A stretch of DNA of 64,000 bases from Hyphomonas sp. (GCF_022844445.1 NZ_JALHLS010000010.1:62001-126000), one strand, 5' to 3'. Positions 46,261 through 55,708 are shown, counted from the first letter of the stretch. Notes: a model not told the origin generated them from the sequence alone. Program-made: numbers and translations.

Positions 46261-46285
46261 GGGTGTCAAAAATGTGACGGCACCC
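46261..46285 (+). promoter_or_regulatory. Nested hairpin in queC leader
   Basis: GGGTG/CACCC (46261-46265 with 46281-46285) encloses GTCA/TGAC (46265-46268 with 46275-46278), 46 nt before queC. The shape suggests an RNA leader element or an operator. It does not show the preQ1 class I pattern, so no riboswitch is claimed. Confidence 0.25.
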
Positions 46286-46331
46286 TGCGGGACCGCTTGG
46301 CCACCCCCGGCGGGCCTGTTAGAGCGCGGAA

Positions 46332-47039
46332 ATGCCCGAAACGCCTGAAACCGCGCTGGTCCTGTTTTCCGGAGGCCAGGATTCCGCTACCTGCCTTGCC
46401 TGGTCGCTGGATCGCTATGCCCGTGTGGAAACGGTCGGTTTCGACTATGGCCAGCGTCACCGCGTCGAACTCGCCTGTAGGGATGTGTTCCTCGAACGTC
46501 TCGCCGCCGCGTTCCCCGGCTGGGCGGCCCGCCTGGGGCCAGATCATCTGCTGGACGCGGCCGTCCTCAAATCCCTCGGCCAGACCGCGATGACTGAGGA
46601 TGTCGAGATCGAGATGCAGGCGAATGGCCTGCCCTCCACCTTCGTGCCCGGCCGCAACCTTCTCTTTTTCACCCTTGCCGGCGCCCTGGCCGTCCGCCGC
46701 GGCGCGTCCGTCCTTGTCGGGGGCATGTGCGAAACCGACTATTCCGGCTATCCGGACTGCCGCGCTGTGACCCTGATGGCGCAGGAAAAGACCTTGCAGC
46801 TCGGCCTTGAGGCAGACCTGATTATCGAAGCGCCGCTCATGCACATCGACAAGGCCGCCACCTGGGCCCTCGCCGATTCGCTCGGCGGTGACCCGCTCGT
46901 CGACTTGATAACCGAACACACCCATACCTGCTATCTCGGCGACCGCACCCATCGTCATTCCTGGGGCTATGGCTGCGGCACCTGTCCGGCCTGCGAACTG
47001 CGCTCGAGCGGCTGGTCCCGCTGGCAGGGCGCGCGATGA
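46332..47039 (+). CDS. queC: 7-cyano-7-deazaguanine (preQ0) synthase
   Basis: Encodes 235 aa. The PP-loop [16 protein letters not shown] (SGGQDS 13-18), the substrate segment [12 protein letters not shown], and the C-terminal zinc site [13 protein letters not shown] are intact. QueC converts 7-carboxy-7-deazaguanine to preQ0 with ATP and ammonia. It is first of a three-gene operon; its stop overlaps the queE start (ATGA). Confidence 0.97.
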   Translation: MPETPETALVLFSGGQDSATCLAWSLDRYARVETVGFDYGQRHRVELACRDVFLERLAAAFPGWAARLGPDHLLDAAVLKSLGQTAMTEDVEIEMQANGLPSTFVPGRNLLFFTLAGALAVRRGASVLVGGMCETDYSGYPDCRAVTLMAQEKTLQLGLEADLIIEAPLMHIDKAATWALADSLGGDPLVDLITEHTHTCYLGDRTHRHSWGYGCGTCPACELRSSGWSRWQGAR

Positions 47040-47683
47040 CGTACTCCGTCAAGGAAGCCTTCTACACCCTGCAGGGCGAAGGCGCCCACACCGGCCGAGC
47101 CGCCGTCTTCCTGCGTTTTGCCGGCTGCAATCTCTGGAGCGGCCTTGAGCGCGACCGCGCCAGTGCCGTCTGCCGCTTCTGCGACACCGATTTCGTCGGC
47201 ACGAACGGCGAGGGTGGCGGAAAGTTCCGCGAGGCCGCCGCGCTCGCCGCCCATGTCGCTGCGCTGTGGCAGGCGAACACCTCGCCGGGCGGCAAGCCCT
47301 ATGTCGTCTGCACCGGCGGCGAACCCCTGTTGCAGCTCGACACGGGCCTTATCGACGCCCTCCACGAGGCTGGGTTCGAAATCGCTATCGAGACCAATGG
47401 TACGCTGCCCGCGCCCGCCGGCATCGACTGGATCTGCGTCAGTCCGAAGGCCAGCGCCCCGCTCGTGCAGACCTCAGGCAGCGAGCTAAAGCTGATCTAC
47501 CCGCAGGACGAGCCTGAAGCGCAGCCGGATCGCTTTGTGTCACTGGACTTCCAGCACTTTTTCCTCCAACCGAGGGACGACGGACCCGGCGTGTCTCACG
47601 TCGCGGCAACCGCTGACTACTGCTTGAAGAATCCAAGATGGCGACTGAGCTTGCAAACCCACAAACTGACCGGTCTTCCCTGA
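47036..47683 (+). CDS. queE: 7-carboxy-7-deazaguanine synthase (radical SAM)
   Basis: Encodes 215 aa. It starts [21 protein letters not shown], typical of QueE. The cluster ligands are Cys31, Cys46 and Cys49, a C-x14-C-x2-C spacing known from some QueE proteins instead of C-x3-C-x2-[14 protein letters not shown] and [10 protein letters not shown] follow. It ring-contracts 6-carboxytetrahydropterin using SAM. It overlaps queC by four bases and lies directly before queD. Confidence 0.96.
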   Translation: MTYSVKEAFYTLQGEGAHTGRAAVFLRFAGCNLWSGLERDRASAVCRFCDTDFVGTNGEGGGKFREAAALAAHVAALWQANTSPGGKPYVVCTGGEPLLQLDTGLIDALHEAGFEIAIETNGTLPAPAGIDWICVSPKASAPLVQTSGSELKLIYPQDEPEAQPDRFVSLDFQHFFLQPRDDGPGVSHVAATADYCLKNPRWRLSLQTHKLTGLP

Positions 47684-47697
47684 AGGCCGAAGGTCAG

Positions 47698-48066
47698 GTG
47701 TTCGAGATCTCGAAGGCCATAACCTTTGAGGCTGCGCACTACATGGGCGGCAAGCCCGAAGGCCATCCCTACCGCTCCATCCACGGCCACTCCTTCCGAC
47801 TGGAAACAACCGTCGCCGGAATCGTGAAGCCAGGCGAGCAATGGGTTGAAGACTTCGCCCATCTCACCGCCTGCCTCGAGGCCACCGCCGCCAAGCTTGA
47901 TCACCGCCTCCTCAACGAGATCGAGGGCCTTGAGGTCCCGACGCTGGAAAGGCTCTGTCTCTGGGCCGCCGCCGACCTTAAACCTCACCTCCCGGGCCTC
48001 GCCCGCGTCGCCATCGCGCGGCCCAGTCTCAACGAGCGCTGCGAACTGGTCTTGCCGCCTGGATAG
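47698..48066 (+). CDS. queD: 6-carboxytetrahydropterin synthase-like QueD
   Basis: Encodes 122 aa from GTG 47698, which has AAGG just upstream and lies 14 nt after the queE stop. An ATG at 47638 would add 20 non-conserved residues and overlap queE by 46 nt. Zinc ligands are the His residues in FEAAH and IHGHSF. WVEDFAHL, the LDHRLLNEIEGLEVPTLE helix region and the C-terminal ARPSLNERCEL follow. Where E. coli QueD has catalytic Cys27 (GHKCGRLHGH), this protein has Tyr (GHPYRSIHGH). QueD makes 6-carboxytetrahydropterin from dihydroneopterin triphosphate for QueE. The operon context supports that role despite the change. Confidence 0.9.
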   Translation: MFEISKAITFEAAHYMGGKPEGHPYRSIHGHSFRLETTVAGIVKPGEQWVEDFAHLTACLEATAAKLDHRLLNEIEGLEVPTLERLCLWAAADLKPHLPGLARVAIARPSLNERCELVLPPG

Positions 48067-48857
48067 CGAATTGCGGCGCACAAGGTCCGGTCTGCACCCT
48101 TTCGCTCCGCGATCCCAAACCATCTAGCCGGGATTCCGGCTTCGCCGAACGCGAGGGCCGGGACCTAGAAAGCTAATCAGAACAAGAGCTTATTCCGTCC
48201 GGGCCGGCCCACGGACCCATCTTCGCCCGGCTGCGAACCCAAGAACTGCGCAGCGGACGATTCCTGCCGAATTCCGGCGCGCGCAATCTTCTCGCATCTG
48301 CCAGGTCCGGGGCCGATTCCCGGTAACGGCCGCTTCTGTCCTCAGCGACATAGATCGAGGTGAGCCGGTAAGAACCGGTAGCGAGTTCTGACTGGCCCGC
48401 CTTCTCGCAGGGCATTACTCGACATGGCTAATCGGTCAGGATCTGGCGGCGCCGAAGTCGTCCGGAGCATTACCCGAACCCCAGTGGCGCGCCCGGCGGA
48501 CGTGCGGCGTCTAACGCCGGCCTTCATTTCTGCCCGCTCGCTGGCAGCGTCCGCCGCGCAGGCTCCCTTCCGTACGCGGACGGCTCTGCCGGTCCGGATG
48601 ATTTCTATTTGCCTCTACCGCTATGGCTTGCGGTGGATCGAAGCCCAACGAGGACTATAACCCATGCCATGCCTCCATTGGCCTACGCCTTGATCCGCGC
48701 CGCCGCGCGCCTGCGTCACGGCCCGCCAAGGGTTGCGCGTTGAAGGGCGCCCGGTAAGGTCAGTCGACATTGCCGAATCCCCCAGACTTGCGAGGGCCGT
48801 TTGTTCCAGGAGCTTTCCGCGCCGTTCCCGGCCGCCGTCCCGGCGTTGGAGAGGCTC
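48067..48857. other. 791-bp stretch without a supportable gene
   Basis: Between queD and the MscS gene. Several short open frames exist on both strands, but none has a good ribosome-binding site or a recognisable motif, and base use looks less like coding than the flanks. Small features seen: the hairpin CCGGT-AAGA-ACCGG (48365-48378) and a near-repeat GCATTAC(T/C)CGA at 48412 and 48467. I find no tRNA, tmRNA or RNase P signature. It may be a degenerate insertion or hold an unrecognised RNA. Confidence 0.5.
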
Positions 48858-50180
48858 ATGCGTGTCGTGAGCGGCTGGAGCCGCGAGGCCTTGTCCGATC
48901 TCGCCTCGCCGGACACGATCTGGCAATTGCTTGCGATCGTCATCGCCGCGGCGGCCGCCTACGTGATCTCGCGGTTCCCGCGCAAGCGCCTGATGGCGGC
49001 TGCGGAGGCGCGCGGGCGGATCGACTTCGTCCTGCTCGCGCTTGTCGCCGTCCTTAGAATGCTCTGGCCAGCCTGCACCGCGCTGTTACTGGTCGGCGTC
49101 ACGGCGGCCTTCGAGGCCGCCGGAATGGGCAGCCGCTCGCTTCACATCGCGATGAGCCTGCTGATCGCCTGGATCGCGGTGCAGATCGCTACCGCCAGCA
49201 TGCGGCGCGGCTTGGTCTCGAAGACCATCGCCTTCTTGCTCTGGCTGATCGCGGCGCTCTACATTGTCGGCTGGCTCGGCCCGGTGGGGGCAGGGCTGGG
49301 TTCCGTCGTGCTGCACTTCGGCTCGGCCGAGGTCACGCTGCTCCGACTGCTGACGAGTTTGGCGCTGGCGGCCTTCGCCCTCTGGCTCGGCTGGCTGGTC
49401 GGCAATCTCGCTCAGTCGCAGATGCGCAGTTCGCAGAACCTGCCGCCTTCGGTCGGCGGCCTGCTCGGCCAGACGCTGAAGGGCGTCGCCCTGATTATCG
49501 CCTTCATTGTCGCGCTGAACCTGGTCGGCGTGAACCTCGGCGCACTCACCTTCTTCTCCGGCGCTCTCGGCGTTGGCATCGGTTTTGGCCTTCAGTCGAT
49601 CTTCTCAAACTTTATCTCCGGCGTCATCCTGCTGATGGAAAAGACGCTGAAGGTCGGGGACTTCATCGAACTTCAGGGCGGTCTCTCCGGCGTCGTGAAG
49701 CAGATCAACTTCCGCTCCACGGTGCTCACCACCAACGACAATATCGACATCATCGTTCCCAACGAAGCCTTCATCAAGAACCAGCTGATCAACTGGACGA
49801 TGATGGATGCCAAGCGGCGCATTCACGTGCCATTCGGGGTCGCCTATGGCACGCCAAAGGAACTGGTGGAGAAGGCTGGCCTGGAAGCGGCCGCGCGTCT
49901 GCCCTGGACCTTCGATGACCAGGGCGAACGCAAGCCGCAGGTTTGGCTCGTTCGCTTTGGTGACTTCCGTCTCGATTTCGAGCTGATCGTCTGGCTTACC
50001 GACGAGGCCGTTTTGAAGCCGCAGAGGGTGATGGCTGACTATGTCTGGGAAATCCATTCCGCGCTTGAGCGTCACGAGATCAAGGTCCCGCACCCGCAGC
50101 GCGACCTTTTCCTGAAATCGGCTGAGCCGATTACGGTCCGGATCGAGAAGGGCGAGGCAGAAGGGAGCACGGAAAAATGA
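48858..50180 (+). CDS. MscS-family mechanosensitive channel
   Basis: Encodes 440 aa. The ATG at 48858 follows GGAGAGG at 4-nt spacing; a TTG at 48801 would add 19 residues. Five or more N-terminal helices precede the pore region (LGALTFFSGALGVGIGFGLQSIFSNFISGVILLME), the MscS TM3 signature rich in Gly and Ala. The cytoplasmic beta domain follows (VGDFIELQGGLSGVVKQINFRSTVLTTNDNIDIIVPN) and then the C-terminal alpha-beta part. It would open under membrane tension during hypo-osmotic shock. It overlaps the next gene (ATGA), an ion-channel-like gene. Confidence 0.93.
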   Translation: MRVVSGWSREALSDLASPDTIWQLLAIVIAAAAAYVISRFPRKRLMAAAEARGRIDFVLLALVAVLRMLWPACTALLLVGVTAAFEAAGMGSRSLHIAMSLLIAWIAVQIATASMRRGLVSKTIAFLLWLIAALYIVGWLGPVGAGLGSVVLHFGSAEVTLLRLLTSLALAAFALWLGWLVGNLAQSQMRSSQNLPPSVGGLLGQTLKGVALIIAFIVALNLVGVNLGALTFFSGALGVGIGFGLQSIFSNFISGVILLMEKTLKVGDFIELQGGLSGVVKQINFRSTVLTTNDNIDIIVPNEAFIKNQLINWTMMDAKRRIHVPFGVAYGTPKELVEKAGLEAAARLPWTFDDQGERKPQVWLVRFGDFRLDFELIVWLTDEAVLKPQRVMADYVWEIHSALERHEIKVPHPQRDLFLKSAEPITVRIEKGEAEGSTEK

Positions 50181-50911
50181 TCCGTGAGCAGATTGTCCAA
50201 GCGCGCGATCATGATCCGCAGTTTGCCTGGCGCACCACCGAGGTCCTCCGGATCGAAAATCTCTCCGACATCATTTTCGCGCTCGCGCTCGGCATCCTCG
50301 TGTCGGCCAGCAGCACCATCCGCACCTTCGATGACCTGACGGGCTACCTGATCTCCATCATCCCGATTGCCGCCGGTTTCGCGATGCTTGTCTCGATCTG
50401 GAATGACCACTTCATTTTTTTCCGTCGTTACGCCCTCGCCGACGGCCGCATCATCGTGCTCAACACTGCATTGCTGCTGCTCATCCTCTACATCGCCTAT
50501 CCGCTTCGCTTCATGTTCGACAGCCTGTTTGGCTTCATCCTCCTGCAGGCAGGTCAGATGGAGCGGATCGTCGAGATGGAAGTCGGCTACCGCGAGTCCG
50601 GTATCATCCTCGCCTTTTTTGCAGCCGGCTTTGGTGCCATCTACCTCACCATCGCTCTGATGTACGCGCGCGTGCTCCGCCTTGCCGACGAGATCGGCCT
50701 GTCGCCAAAAGAAAGGGTGCTGACGCGCCGGACGCTGTACGTCCACTACGCACGCATTGCCGCATCGCTGCTGGTATTCGGACTGGCAGGGTTTACGCCG
50801 CTCAACGGATTCGCCGGAATTGGCCTCAGCCTGATCTGGCCGTTCGCGATGATTGCGACCGCGCTCACCCCGCTGCCGAAAGGCAGCGAGGCCGAAGCGG
50901 CTAATGATTAG
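50177..50911 (+). CDS. TMEM175 (DUF1211)-like potassium channel protein
   Basis: Encodes 244 aa with six helices. Helix 1 carries RIENLSDIIFALALGIL, a version of the TMEM175 motif RxxxFSD with Leu instead of Phe (Arg25, Ser30, Asp31). Later parts (SIWNDHFIFFRRYALADGR, then IIVLNTALLLLILYIAYPLRF) match the W..H...F and N..LL...P pattern of DUF1211. Bacterial TMEM175 proteins are tetrameric K+ channels in the inner membrane. The start overlaps the MscS gene by four bases, and its stop shares TTAG with the gene at 50908. Confidence 0.8.
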   Translation: MIREQIVQARDHDPQFAWRTTEVLRIENLSDIIFALALGILVSASSTIRTFDDLTGYLISIIPIAAGFAMLVSIWNDHFIFFRRYALADGRIIVLNTALLLLILYIAYPLRFMFDSLFGFILLQAGQMERIVEMEVGYRESGIILAFFAAGFGAIYLTIALMYARVLRLADEIGLSPKERVLTRRTLYVHYARIAASLLVFGLAGFTPLNGFAGIGLSLIWPFAMIATALTPLPKGSEAEAAND

Positions 50912-51378
50912 TCGAGGGACTTGGCGTAACGCGACGCAAACCGGCTCGAGGCGCGGCGCGCGTCATGCCAGGTCGTCAGGCCCGCCTGCGTGATGTCGGT
51001 TTCGAACCACTTGTATTCGAACGGCTCGGACGCCGTGCCGGCCGCATCATACGTCACCGCCGACAGCTTCATGCCGCCGACACTGACCGAGCGGTGCACG
51101 TCGAGCCCCGGCTCGTCGCCTGCCTGCTTGAAGGTTGGTCGCGAGGGCTTGGCGTCGAGGATCGTCACATCGATCCGCGCCACGTCCACGCCGGCCTTCG
51201 CCAGCGCGCGCTCCAGGTCGGTACGCACGCGCTTGCTGAGATATTCGCCTTCGCGCTCTCCATAGTCATCGGAGAGCTTTTCGGAAAACTCCGGAGCGTA
51301 GGTCACATTGATTTCCGCCGCTGCAGCGACCGGTGCTGCAACTGCAACAAGAAGGGCTGCCGCCAGAAAATGTCTCAT
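50908..51378 (-). CDS. Hypothetical exported protein
   Basis: Encodes 156 aa. A clear signal peptide (MRHFLAAALLVAVAAPVAAAA) is followed by a small mixed domain: INVTYAPEFSEKLSDDYGER, VARIDVTILDAKPSRPTF and a conserved-looking VSVGGMKLSAVTYD. The end is Arg/Ser-rich (DARRASSRFASRYAKSL). I cannot name the family; it may resemble other unnamed periplasmic proteins with a DUF3016-like size, but this is not shown. It is convergent with the channel gene. Confidence 0.7.
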   Translation of the reverse strand: MRHFLAAALLVAVAAPVAAAAEINVTYAPEFSEKLSDDYGEREGEYLSKRVRTDLERALAKAGVDVARIDVTILDAKPSRPTFKQAGDEPGLDVHRSVSVGGMKLSAVTYDAAGTASEPFEYKWFETDITQAGLTTWHDARRASSRFASRYAKSLD

Positions 51379-51477
51379 CGCATCACTCCTGTTCAGGACT
51401 GGAACTCCGCCAGCCGACCGCCAGACTATACCAGTGATCGGCTGGGGGAAGAAGTCACGCCCGCGTGACCGAAGCGC

Positions 51478-52173
51478 CTAGACTGTGTCGACAAGCACCA
51501 ACTCGGCCGAGTTGACGCCTTCCAGCGTCAATACTTCGCCGCCCGAGATGGCCGCACCATCCCGGATGCCGAGTGCCTTGCCGTTGAGCGTTACCTCGCC
51601 GTCCGCAATCACGAGATATCCGTAGCGGCCCTCGGGCAGCGTATAGGTCAGCGTCTCGCCGGCCTTGATCGTCGCGCCGAGTACCTTGGCGTCCTGGTTG
51701 ATCACCAGGCTCCCGCCCTCGCCGGTGCCGGAGGCCAGCACTGCCCAGTTGCCGGACCGGTCGCCCTTCGGAAACTTGCGCGCGCCCCAACTCGGCTTGC
51801 CGCCGCGGATGCGCGGCAGGATCCACAGCTGGAACAGCTCGGTACGCACGTCCTCGGCATTCCACTCGGAATGCTGGATGCCCGAGCCCGCGCTCATCAC
51901 CTGCACGTCGCCGGCCTCGGTGCGGCCAGTATTGCCGAGCGAGTCCTTGTGCGTAATCGCGCCCCTGCGGACATAGGTGACGATCTCCATCGAGTCGTGA
52001 CCGTGCGGCGGAAAGCCGGTGCGTGGCTCGATCTCGTCATCATTCCAGACGCGCAGGGCGCCGTGCTGAATGCGGGCAGGGTCGTAATACTGAGAGAACG
52101 AAAAATGGTAGTGGGCGTTGAGCCAGTCATTGCGGAACCGGCCCAGCTTGTCGAATGGACGAATGTCAATCAT
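51478..52173 (-). CDS. Pirin family protein
   Basis: Encodes 231 aa. ATG 52173 follows GGAGG at 7-nt spacing; a longer frame from 52257 lacks homology. The pirin cupin has LNAHYHFSFSQYYDP, GFPPHGHDSMEIVTYV with the metal-binding His pair, and VMSAGSGIQHSEWN, the second His motif. Bacterial pirins such as YhhW have quercetinase activity; others affect regulation. The specific role here is unknown. The C-terminal half is a second cupin without metal ligands. Confidence 0.92.
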   Translation of the reverse strand: MIDIRPFDKLGRFRNDWLNAHYHFSFSQYYDPARIQHGALRVWNDDEIEPRTGFPPHGHDSMEIVTYVRRGAITHKDSLGNTGRTEAGDVQVMSAGSGIQHSEWNAEDVRTELFQLWILPRIRGGKPSWGARKFPKGDRSGNWAVLASGTGEGGSLVINQDAKVLGATIKAGETLTYTLPEGRYGYLVIADGEVTLNGKALGIRDGAAISGGEVLTLEGVNSAELVLVDTV

Positions 52174-52346
52174 CGAAGGCCTCCATCGGAAGAGTTGCGG
52201 CTGGCCGTCATATGCGCAGCCATTTTCCGACAGAGAAGGGCGCTGATGCGATGACATTCATGCAGACTGCGCATGAATGCCGGAGGCGTCAGGGCGACAC
52301 CGCGCGATGCACCTGCTAGGCTGCACGCATAGGGCGGGGGCGGGAC

Positions 52347-53114
52347 ATGTCCGGAGACGCAGGCAATGACGGCCACATCGTGCTTGACGCCCCGGTGAAC
52401 CGGTCGGCGCCGCCGGATACGCCGCTGCTCGCGGTTAAGTTCGTGCATTATCCGGGCAGCCAGCAGCTGATCCTCTGGCTGCCGCAGGATGGATACGCGG
52501 GTTACCGCACGTTCCGCATCCGGGGCCCGGGCGGCGGACGGGTAGAGGAGGCCGAAGTGACGCGCCGCCTTAACGGCCGGGTGCAGATCCTCGTCGACAC
52601 GCATCCCTGGCTGCCAGGGGAATATCTCGTCGAGATCACGCATCGGGAGGGCTGGTCGCACGAGCTGGCACTGACCAAGCTGGAGGAGGGGATCGCCCCG
52701 CCCGCGCCGGAGCCGGAGCCGGGGCCGGCGCCGAGGTCCGATGGCCTGCCGATGGTCTACCGCGACGGCACTGGAAAGATGCTGCCGAACCATGACCTCG
52801 AACTGCGCGCGAAAGCGCTGGAGCGGCTCACCGCGCGCTTCAGCCGCCGCCTCGAATTCGAGGGCAACTTCCGCGCGGGCACTATCATCTATATCGAGGG
52901 CGATATCCGCCTCACATTCCATCACGAGATGTGCGGCGGCGGGGTGCACTTCAGCATCGACGTGCCCGTAGCCGCGAAATGGGAACTCGAAACCGGGCGC
53001 CCGCTCGGCGAGCGCGATGACATCGTGAAGTTCATCGCCGCCGAAACCCAGCGCCGGCAGGCCCGAACCTGGAACTACGTGATCTGCGACAACCGCATCG
53101 ACTTCGTCGACTAG
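52347..53114 (+). CDS. Hypothetical two-domain protein
   Basis: Encodes 255 aa that I do not recognise. The N-terminal half is beta-rich ([47 protein letters not shown]), like a small sandwich domain. A Pro-rich hinge ([14 protein letters not shown]) joins it to a C-terminal domain with [39 protein letters not shown] and a polar end. There is no signal peptide or membrane helix. It is divergent from pirin and lies 49 nt before recQ. Confidence 0.65.
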   Translation: MSGDAGNDGHIVLDAPVNRSAPPDTPLLAVKFVHYPGSQQLILWLPQDGYAGYRTFRIRGPGGGRVEEAEVTRRLNGRVQILVDTHPWLPGEYLVEITHREGWSHELALTKLEEGIAPPAPEPEPGPAPRSDGLPMVYRDGTGKMLPNHDLELRAKALERLTARFSRRLEFEGNFRAGTIIYIEGDIRLTFHHEMCGGGVHFSIDVPVAAKWELETGRPLGERDDIVKFIAAETQRRQARTWNYVICDNRIDFVD

Positions 53115-53163
53115 GCGCACCCCGCCACTTGCCGCGACTCGCGCACCCCTGCACAACGGCCCG

Positions 53164-54999
53164 ATGCCTGCCGTCGCCACCCTGCAAGATGCCCGCGCGC
53201 TGCTGAAGCGCGTCTATGGCTATGACGCGTTCCGCGGCCTGCAAGAGAACGTGATCGCGGATGTGCTGGCTGGCCGCGACGGGCTCGCCGTGCTGCCGAC
53301 GGGCGGCGGCAAGTCGCTCTGCTACCAGATTCCGGCGCTGCTGCGGGGCGGCTGCGGCCTCGTCGTCTCGCCGCTGATCGCGCTGATGGCAGACCAGGTG
53401 GACGCGCTAAAGCACGTCGGCGTACGCGCCGAACGGCTCGACAGCTCGATAGACTTCAACGCCCGCGCCGACGCGCTCAATGCGGCGGGGCGCGGCGAGA
53501 TGGATCTGCTCTATGTCTCGCCCGAAGGCCTCGGCACCAACCTTGCCGACCGGCTGGCGCAGATGAAGATCTCGCTGATCGCGGTGGATGAGGCGCACTG
53601 TGTCAGCCAGTGGGGCCATGACTTCCGACCGGACTACCGCGCGTTGGGGCGCCTTAAGGGCATGTTCCGGGGCGTGCCGCGCCTTGCTGTCACGGCGACC
53701 GCCGACGCGCGCACGCGCCAGGATATCCTCACGCAGCTGGACCTGACCGATCCGTCCGTACACGTTGCAAGTTTTGACCGCCCGAACCTGACCCTTTCCG
53801 CAGAGCCGAAGGCCGGCAACCGTACGCAGCGCGTGGTGCAGCTGGTCAAGGCGCGCGCCGGAGCCAGTGGCATCGTCTATGCCGCCACCCGCAGCGCAGT
53901 AGAAGATATCGCCGAGGCGCTGGAGAAGGCGGGAATGCCGTCGCTCGCCTATCATGCTGGTCTCGATGCCAGTATCCGCGCTGCGCGCCAGCGCCAGTTC
54001 CTGCTGGAAGAAGGCCGCGTGATGGTCGCCACCGTCGCCTTCGGCATGGGCGTCGACAAGCCGGATGTGCGCTTCGTCATCCATGCTGATCCGCCCAAGA
54101 CGCTGGAAGCCTACTGGCAGGAGGTCGGCCGTGCGGGCCGCGACGGTGAGCCCGCCGAGGGCGTTGCGCTGTTCGGCCCGGCCGACATGAACCGCTCGCT
54201 GCAATGGACCTATGCGAGCGAAGCACCGGACGAAGTGAAGCGCGTACAGCTGACGAAGACGCGCCAGCTGTTCGCATTTTTCAACGGCGACGAATGTCGG
54301 CGCGGCGCGGTGCGGCGCTACTTCGGCGAAGAGAAGGTCGAGCCTTGCGGCGTGTGCGACGCGTGCCGGGGCGAACTGGGCGAGCGACATGACGCGACGC
54401 GCTGGGCCCAAATGGCGGTCTCCGCCGTGCTGCGCTGCGGCCAGCGGATCGGGCGCGGCCGGCTGGTGCAGCACCTGCTCGGCGAGGCGAAGGATGATTT
54501 TGATACGGAGTTGTCGAAGCTCTCAACCTTTGGCATTGGCAAAGACCTGCCCAAGCCCGGCTGGAACCGGGTGTTCGATGCGCTGATGTTCGAAGGCCTG
54601 ATTGCCGAAGGCGGCGAGGCGATGCGGCCCGTGGTGATTGTTCCGGATGCGGAGGACGCGAAGTCCCTGTTCCGAGGCGAGCGCACTGTTAGTTTGCGTG
54701 AGGATGTCGGCGCGCCCCGGCGGCGCACCAAGTCGAAAGGCGCGGCGCGGGCCGCTGTCATCGCCGACCTCTCGGCGCGCGACCAGGGTGTATTTGATGC
54801 GCTGCGCCAGTGGCGGACCGACCTGGCCAAGACGCGCGGCGTTCCGCCCTACGTGATTTTCCATAACCGCACGCTGGTCGAGATCGCCCGGGAGAGGCCG
54901 ACCCGGGCGGAGGCGCTGCGCGAAATCAGCGGGGTAGGGGAGAAGAAGGCGCAGGCCTATGCCGCCGATGTAGCCCGGATCGTTGCGGAGGCGGGTTGA
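53164..54999 (+). CDS. recQ: ATP-dependent DNA helicase RecQ
   Basis: Encodes 611 aa. Superfamily 2 motifs: Walker A TGGGKS (46-51), DEAH (142-145) followed by the RecQ-specific [16 protein letters not shown], motif [18 protein letters not shown], and motif [14 protein letters not shown]. The zinc-binding domain has the four-Cys set C-R-R...CGVCDAC near residues 378-396, followed by a winged helix and a C-terminal HRDC domain ([21 protein letters not shown]). It unwinds DNA for recombination and fork repair. No frameshift or truncation is seen. Confidence 0.97.
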   Translation: MPAVATLQDARALLKRVYGYDAFRGLQENVIADVLAGRDGLAVLPTGGGKSLCYQIPALLRGGCGLVVSPLIALMADQVDALKHVGVRAERLDSSIDFNARADALNAAGRGEMDLLYVSPEGLGTNLADRLAQMKISLIAVDEAHCVSQWGHDFRPDYRALGRLKGMFRGVPRLAVTATADARTRQDILTQLDLTDPSVHVASFDRPNLTLSAEPKAGNRTQRVVQLVKARAGASGIVYAATRSAVEDIAEALEKAGMPSLAYHAGLDASIRAARQRQFLLEEGRVMVATVAFGMGVDKPDVRFVIHADPPKTLEAYWQEVGRAGRDGEPAEGVALFGPADMNRSLQWTYASEAPDEVKRVQLTKTRQLFAFFNGDECRRGAVRRYFGEEKVEPCGVCDACRGELGERHDATRWAQMAVSAVLRCGQRIGRGRLVQHLLGEAKDDFDTELSKLSTFGIGKDLPKPGWNRVFDALMFEGLIAEGGEAMRPVVIVPDAEDAKSLFRGERTVSLREDVGAPRRRTKSKGAARAAVIADLSARDQGVFDALRQWRTDLAKTRGVPPYVIFHNRTLVEIARERPTRAEALREISGVGEKKAQAYAADVARIVAEAG

Positions 55000-55105
55000 C
55001 GCGTGGGGAAAGGCGCTGGGGAATAGTCAGACCCCGCCTTGACCCGCAGCCCGTGGCACCGCACCTATAGGCCCCAATGGACAGATTCCTCTCTCCGGAG
55101 CCCGC

Positions 55106-55708
55106 ATGACCCCTTTCCGCCTCGACGACGAAGATGACAAAGAAAAAGGCCCGACCACGGAGCCGAACGCCTTCCTTGAGGCCGCCTTGTTCAAGGCCCG
55201 GACCGTCCTGCTGACCGGCGGCATCGACTTCAAGCAGGCCCAGCGCATTTCCGAACGGCTGCTGGCCCTGTCCTCGGAAAGCCAGGAGCCGATTCTGCTG
55301 GTCCTGTCCTCGCCCGGCGGTCATGTCGAGAGCGGTGATATGATTCACGACATGATCAAGTTCGTGCCGGCGCCTGTGAAGATCCTCGGCACCGGCTGGG
55401 TCGCCTCGGCCGGCGCGCTGATCTACTCAGCCGCCAAGAAGGAAAACCGGTACGCGTTGCCGAACACCCGCTTCCTGCTGCATGAACCGCGCGGCGGCGT
55501 CGGCGGCCAGGCCACGGACGTCGAGATCCAGGCCCGCGAGATCATCAAGATGCGCCAGCGTCTTAACCAGATCTTCGCGGACGCCACCGGCAAGAGCCTC
55601 GAGCAGATCAAGAAGGACACGGACCGTGACTTCTGGATGAGCGCTGAAGAGGCGATGGCCTACGGTCTCGTCGGCAAGATCGTCCGGCACCGCAGCGAGA
55701 TCACCTGA
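55106..55708 (+). CDS. ClpP-like serine protease
   Basis: Encodes 200 aa. The ClpP fold is clear: LLVLSSPGGHVESGDMIHDMI, GTGWVASAGALIYSAA with the catalytic Ser, LLHEPRGGVGGQATDVEIQAREI with the catalytic His, and DRDFWMSAEEAMAYGLVGKI with the Asp. The triad is complete, but the nucleophile elbow reads ASAG instead of the usual ASMG. The polar N-terminus (DDEDDKEKGPTTEPN) also differs from standard ClpP. It is likely an accessory ClpP paralog rather than the main one. Its ATPase partner is not shown here. Confidence 0.85.
   Translation: MTPFRLDDEDDKEKGPTTEPNAFLEAALFKARTVLLTGGIDFKQAQRISERLLALSSESQEPILLVLSSPGGHVESGDMIHDMIKFVPAPVKILGTGWVASAGALIYSAAKKENRYALPNTRFLLHEPRGGVGGQATDVEIQAREIIKMRQRLNQIFADATGKSLEQIKKDTDRDFWMSAEEAMAYGLVGKIVRHRSEIT

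Noticed and set aside
46102-46331. Cobalamin or preQ1 riboswitch upstream of the TonB receptor or queC
   Set aside because: No B12-box and no preQ1 class I consensus were found.
48173-48660. Short frames in the queD-mscS gap
   Set aside because: Opposite strands equally open, no ribosome-binding sites and no recognisable sequence. They could be remnants, but this cannot be supported.
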